Assembly: GCF_014646935.1 (NCBI RefSeq)
Contig: NZ_BMOF01000004.1
Span: forward strand, 1 to 64,000
From: Calditerricola satsumensis
Lineage (GTDB): Bacteria; Bacillota; Bacilli; Calditerricolales; Calditerricolaceae
Length of the DNA stretch: 64,000 bases
Direction of reading: 5' to 3'
The notes under the pieces were generated by a model, which had not been told where the DNA came from, ran no database searches, and saw only the letters and a list, made by a program, of their open reading frames with translations. This document shows, in pieces, positions 62,335-64,000 of this stretch. Both the position numbers and the translations under genes were made by a program. Positions within the stretch are counted from its first letter, which is position 1. Each line of letters opens with the position of its first letter.

Positions 62335-62739
62335 ATGTCGCCTCGACCGATCCGTTGCCAACCGGAGCCCGATGCACCGGTTTGTGAAGTGAACGTCGTT
62401 CATCAAGACGTGGTAAGCCGTCTCAAGCCCGAGGTTGAGCGCATGGAGGGGGTGGCCACCGTTTTTAAAGCCTTGGCCGATGACACCCGGGTGAAGATTG
62501 TGTACGCCCTGAGCCAGGCCGAACTATGCGTATGCGACGTGGCCGCCCTCATCGGCAGCACCAAGGCGACGGCATCTTATCACCTCCGGCTTTTGCACCA
62601 CATGGGGTTGGCCAAGTACCGGAGGGAGGGCAAGCTGGTGTATTACCGCCTGGCCGATTCCTCCATCGGGAATCTGGTTCGCGAGGTGTTGCACCATCTG
62701 CATTGCGACCGAGGAGAGAAGGAAGCAGGAGGGAAGTAG
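62335..62739 (+). CDS. cadC: Metal-responsive repressor CadC/SmtB
   Basis: A 134-residue ArsR/SmtB-family repressor. The alpha3 metal site is ELCVCDVAALIG, as in CadC, with an N-terminal cysteine in APVCEVNVVHQD; the HTH is GSTKATASYHLRLLHHMGL. The C-terminal HHLHCD could add an alpha5-type zinc site. In the absence of Cd2+, Pb2+ or Zn2+ it should repress its own operon. GGAGGTGCGCC precedes ATG 62335. The ATPase gene starts 2 bases after its stop. Confidence 0.92.
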   Translation: MSPRPIRCQPEPDAPVCEVNVVHQDVVSRLKPEVERMEGVATVFKALADDTRVKIVYALSQAELCVCDVAALIGSTKATASYHLRLLHHMGLAKYRREGKLVYYRLADSSIGNLVREVLHHLHCDRGEKEAGGK

Positions 62740-62741
62740 AC

Positions 62742-64000
62742 ATGGCGCAAGCTGCACATCCAGCCCGCGGAAAACCGACCGTGTTCCGCGTGGAAGGGAT
62801 TACCTGACTGGACTGCGCCGCGAAGTTCGAGAAGAGCGTCGCGGCACTCCCTGGCGTGAACAGGGCGAAGCTCAACACCGCTACGGGAAAGCTTGTCGTC
62901 GAAGGAGAGGCGGATCTGGAGGCGATCCGCCGTCTGGGGAAGGCGGAGAACTACACCATCGTCCCAGAAGGGGAGCCCCAAGCCGAAACAACCCGGCGGA
63001 AGGTCAACGGTGACCTCATCCGGGCGGTTGTGTCAGGCGTCGCCCTCCTGGCGGCGTATCTCGTGGACCGATCCGGTGGACCGGGCACCGTCTACGTTCC
63101 GCTCTACGTCTCCGCAATGGTGACCGGCGCGTGGGGGAACGCCCGGAAGGCCTGGTATGCCCTCCCACGCCTCAACCTCAACATGAGCGTCTTGATGACC
63201 CTCGCGGTGATCGGCGCCATGGCCATCGGGGTCTGGGAAGAAGGTGCCGTGGTGGCCTTCTTGTACGCGGTATCCGAAGTCCTGGAATCCTGGACCCTGG
63301 ACCGGACCCGGCGGTCGATCCGCGAGCTGATGGACCTCGCCCCCAAGGTGGCCCGCGTTCGCCGTCCGACGGGCGAGGTGGAGATTCCCGTTGAGGAGGT
63401 CCAGATAGGGGACATCCTGATCGTCCGGCCCGGCGAGAAAATCGCCATGGACGGGCGCATTGTCAAGGGCATGTCGGCGATCAATGAAGCCCCCATCACG
63501 GGGGAGTCGGTCCCGGTGGAAAAAGGCCCCGGCGACGAGGTCTTTGCCGGAACCCTCAACACCCACGGTTCCCTTGAGGTCGAGGTGACCCGGCGCGTGG
63601 AAGACACCGCCCTCGCCAAGATCATCCATCTGGTGGAGGAGGCTCAAGCCACGCGCGCGCCTTCCCAGGCCTTCGTCGATCGGTTCGCCGCCGTCTACAC
63701 CCCAATCGTGCTTGTGGCAGCGGTCGGCACGGCCGTGGTGCCGCCCCTTGTTCTCGGCGACGCGTGGGGGCCGTGGCTGTACCGGGCCCTTGCCCTTCTC
63801 GTCGTCGCGTGTCCCTGCGCGTTGGTCGTGTCCACCCCGGTGGCCATCGTCAGCGCGATCAGCAACGCCGCGCGGAACGGGGTGCTCATCAAGGGGGGCA
63901 TCCACCTGGAGGAGGCCGGCGCCCTGCGGGCCATGGCCTTCGACAAGACGGGCACCCTGACCAAGGGCGCGCCTGCGGTGACCGAGCGCTTCCGGGGCGG
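62742..64000 (+). CDS. cadA: Cadmium/zinc-translocating P1B-type ATPase CadA, with in-frame UGA; runs off the window
   Basis: The frame starts ATG 62742 after AGGAGGGAAG and reads VFRVEGIT, then TGA (codon 22, 62805-62807), then LDCAAKFEKSVAALPGVNRA. The family motif is G-M/I-T-C-x-x-C, so TGA stands exactly where the first metal-binding Cys belongs. After it the frame is open to the window edge: YALPRLNLNMSVLMTLAV, INEAPITGESVPVEKGPGD, the CPC motif in VACPCALVVSTP (357-359), and the phosphorylated aspartate in FDKTGTLTKG (401). Apart from the UGA it is a normal efflux pump of Cd2+/Zn2+/Pb2+, cotranscribed with cadC. The UGA may be a selenocysteine codon, a mutation or an error; restart downstream of it is also possible. 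Confidence 0.85.

Overview
The window is about 64 kb of high-GC DNA that I read as a chromosomal segment of a thermophilic, endospore-forming member of the Bacillales (Firmicutes). The organism is inferred from gene content. The block lipM / mntR-yqhO-yqhP-yqhQ-yqhR-aroQ-pepP-efp has the Bacillus subtilis order. There are CodY, a CIRCE-groESL operon, a gerA/gerB/gerC germination operon, a YhcN-type spore lipoprotein and a CwlD-like amidase. GC content and a di-myo-inositol-phosphate type solute pathway point to a thermophile; a Calditerricola-like genus is a guess and not demonstrated.

Layout. 1-2.8 kb: the end of a methylmalonate-semialdehyde dehydrogenase gene, a frameshifted iron alcohol dehydrogenase and a GntP permease. 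2.9-7.4 kb: octanoyltransferase LipM, then the MrfA-MrfB DNA-repair pair. 7.5-13.3 kb: D-alanine aminotransferase, a B12-dependent ribonucleotide reductase interrupted by a LAGLIDADG intein at its catalytic cysteine, and CodY. 13.3-19.8 kb: macro-domain protein, MntR and the yqhO-to-efp block. 19.8-24.9 kb: OsmC protein behind a perfect consensus promoter, a decayed panE, the tenI-thiO-thiS-thiG thiamine-thiazole operon with an attenuated leader, and a metallophosphoesterase. 25-34.8 kb: AcsA, ferredoxin, the ger operon, a yybP-ykoY (Mn2+) riboswitch with terC, yitT, a DUF2642 protein, an NYN nuclease and an unknown. 34.9-41.6 kb: CIRCE-groES-groEL, an unknown, then an operon for inositol-1-phosphate synthase, an IPCT/DIPPS-type bifunctional enzyme and an MFS transporter, preceded by a near-perfect second CIRCE. 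41.6-47.7 kb: YhcN lipoprotein, amidase, RsmF-like rRNA methyltransferase, an ArsR regulator and a class A penicillin-binding protein. 47.7-59.9 kb: a cobalamin riboswitch followed by a Co/Ni transporter and cbiH60-X-J-C-D-ET-L-F-G-A, a complete run of the anaerobic corrin-ring pathway. 60-64 kb: SDR oxidoreductase, a small lipoprotein gene with two in-frame stops, a lytic transglycosylase, and cadC-cadA with an in-frame UGA in the ATPase metal-binding motif.

Connections. The cbi operon makes the cofactor needed by the class II ribonucleotide reductase, so the window holds both supply and use of B12. Manganese is represented by MntR and the Mn2+ riboswitch. The strongest candidates for something undescribed are the CIRCE-like site in front of the di-inositol-phosphate solute operon, the UGA codon in the CadA metal-binding motif with a stem-loop of bacterial SECIS geometry just downstream, and the unassigned attenuator leader of the thiazole operon.
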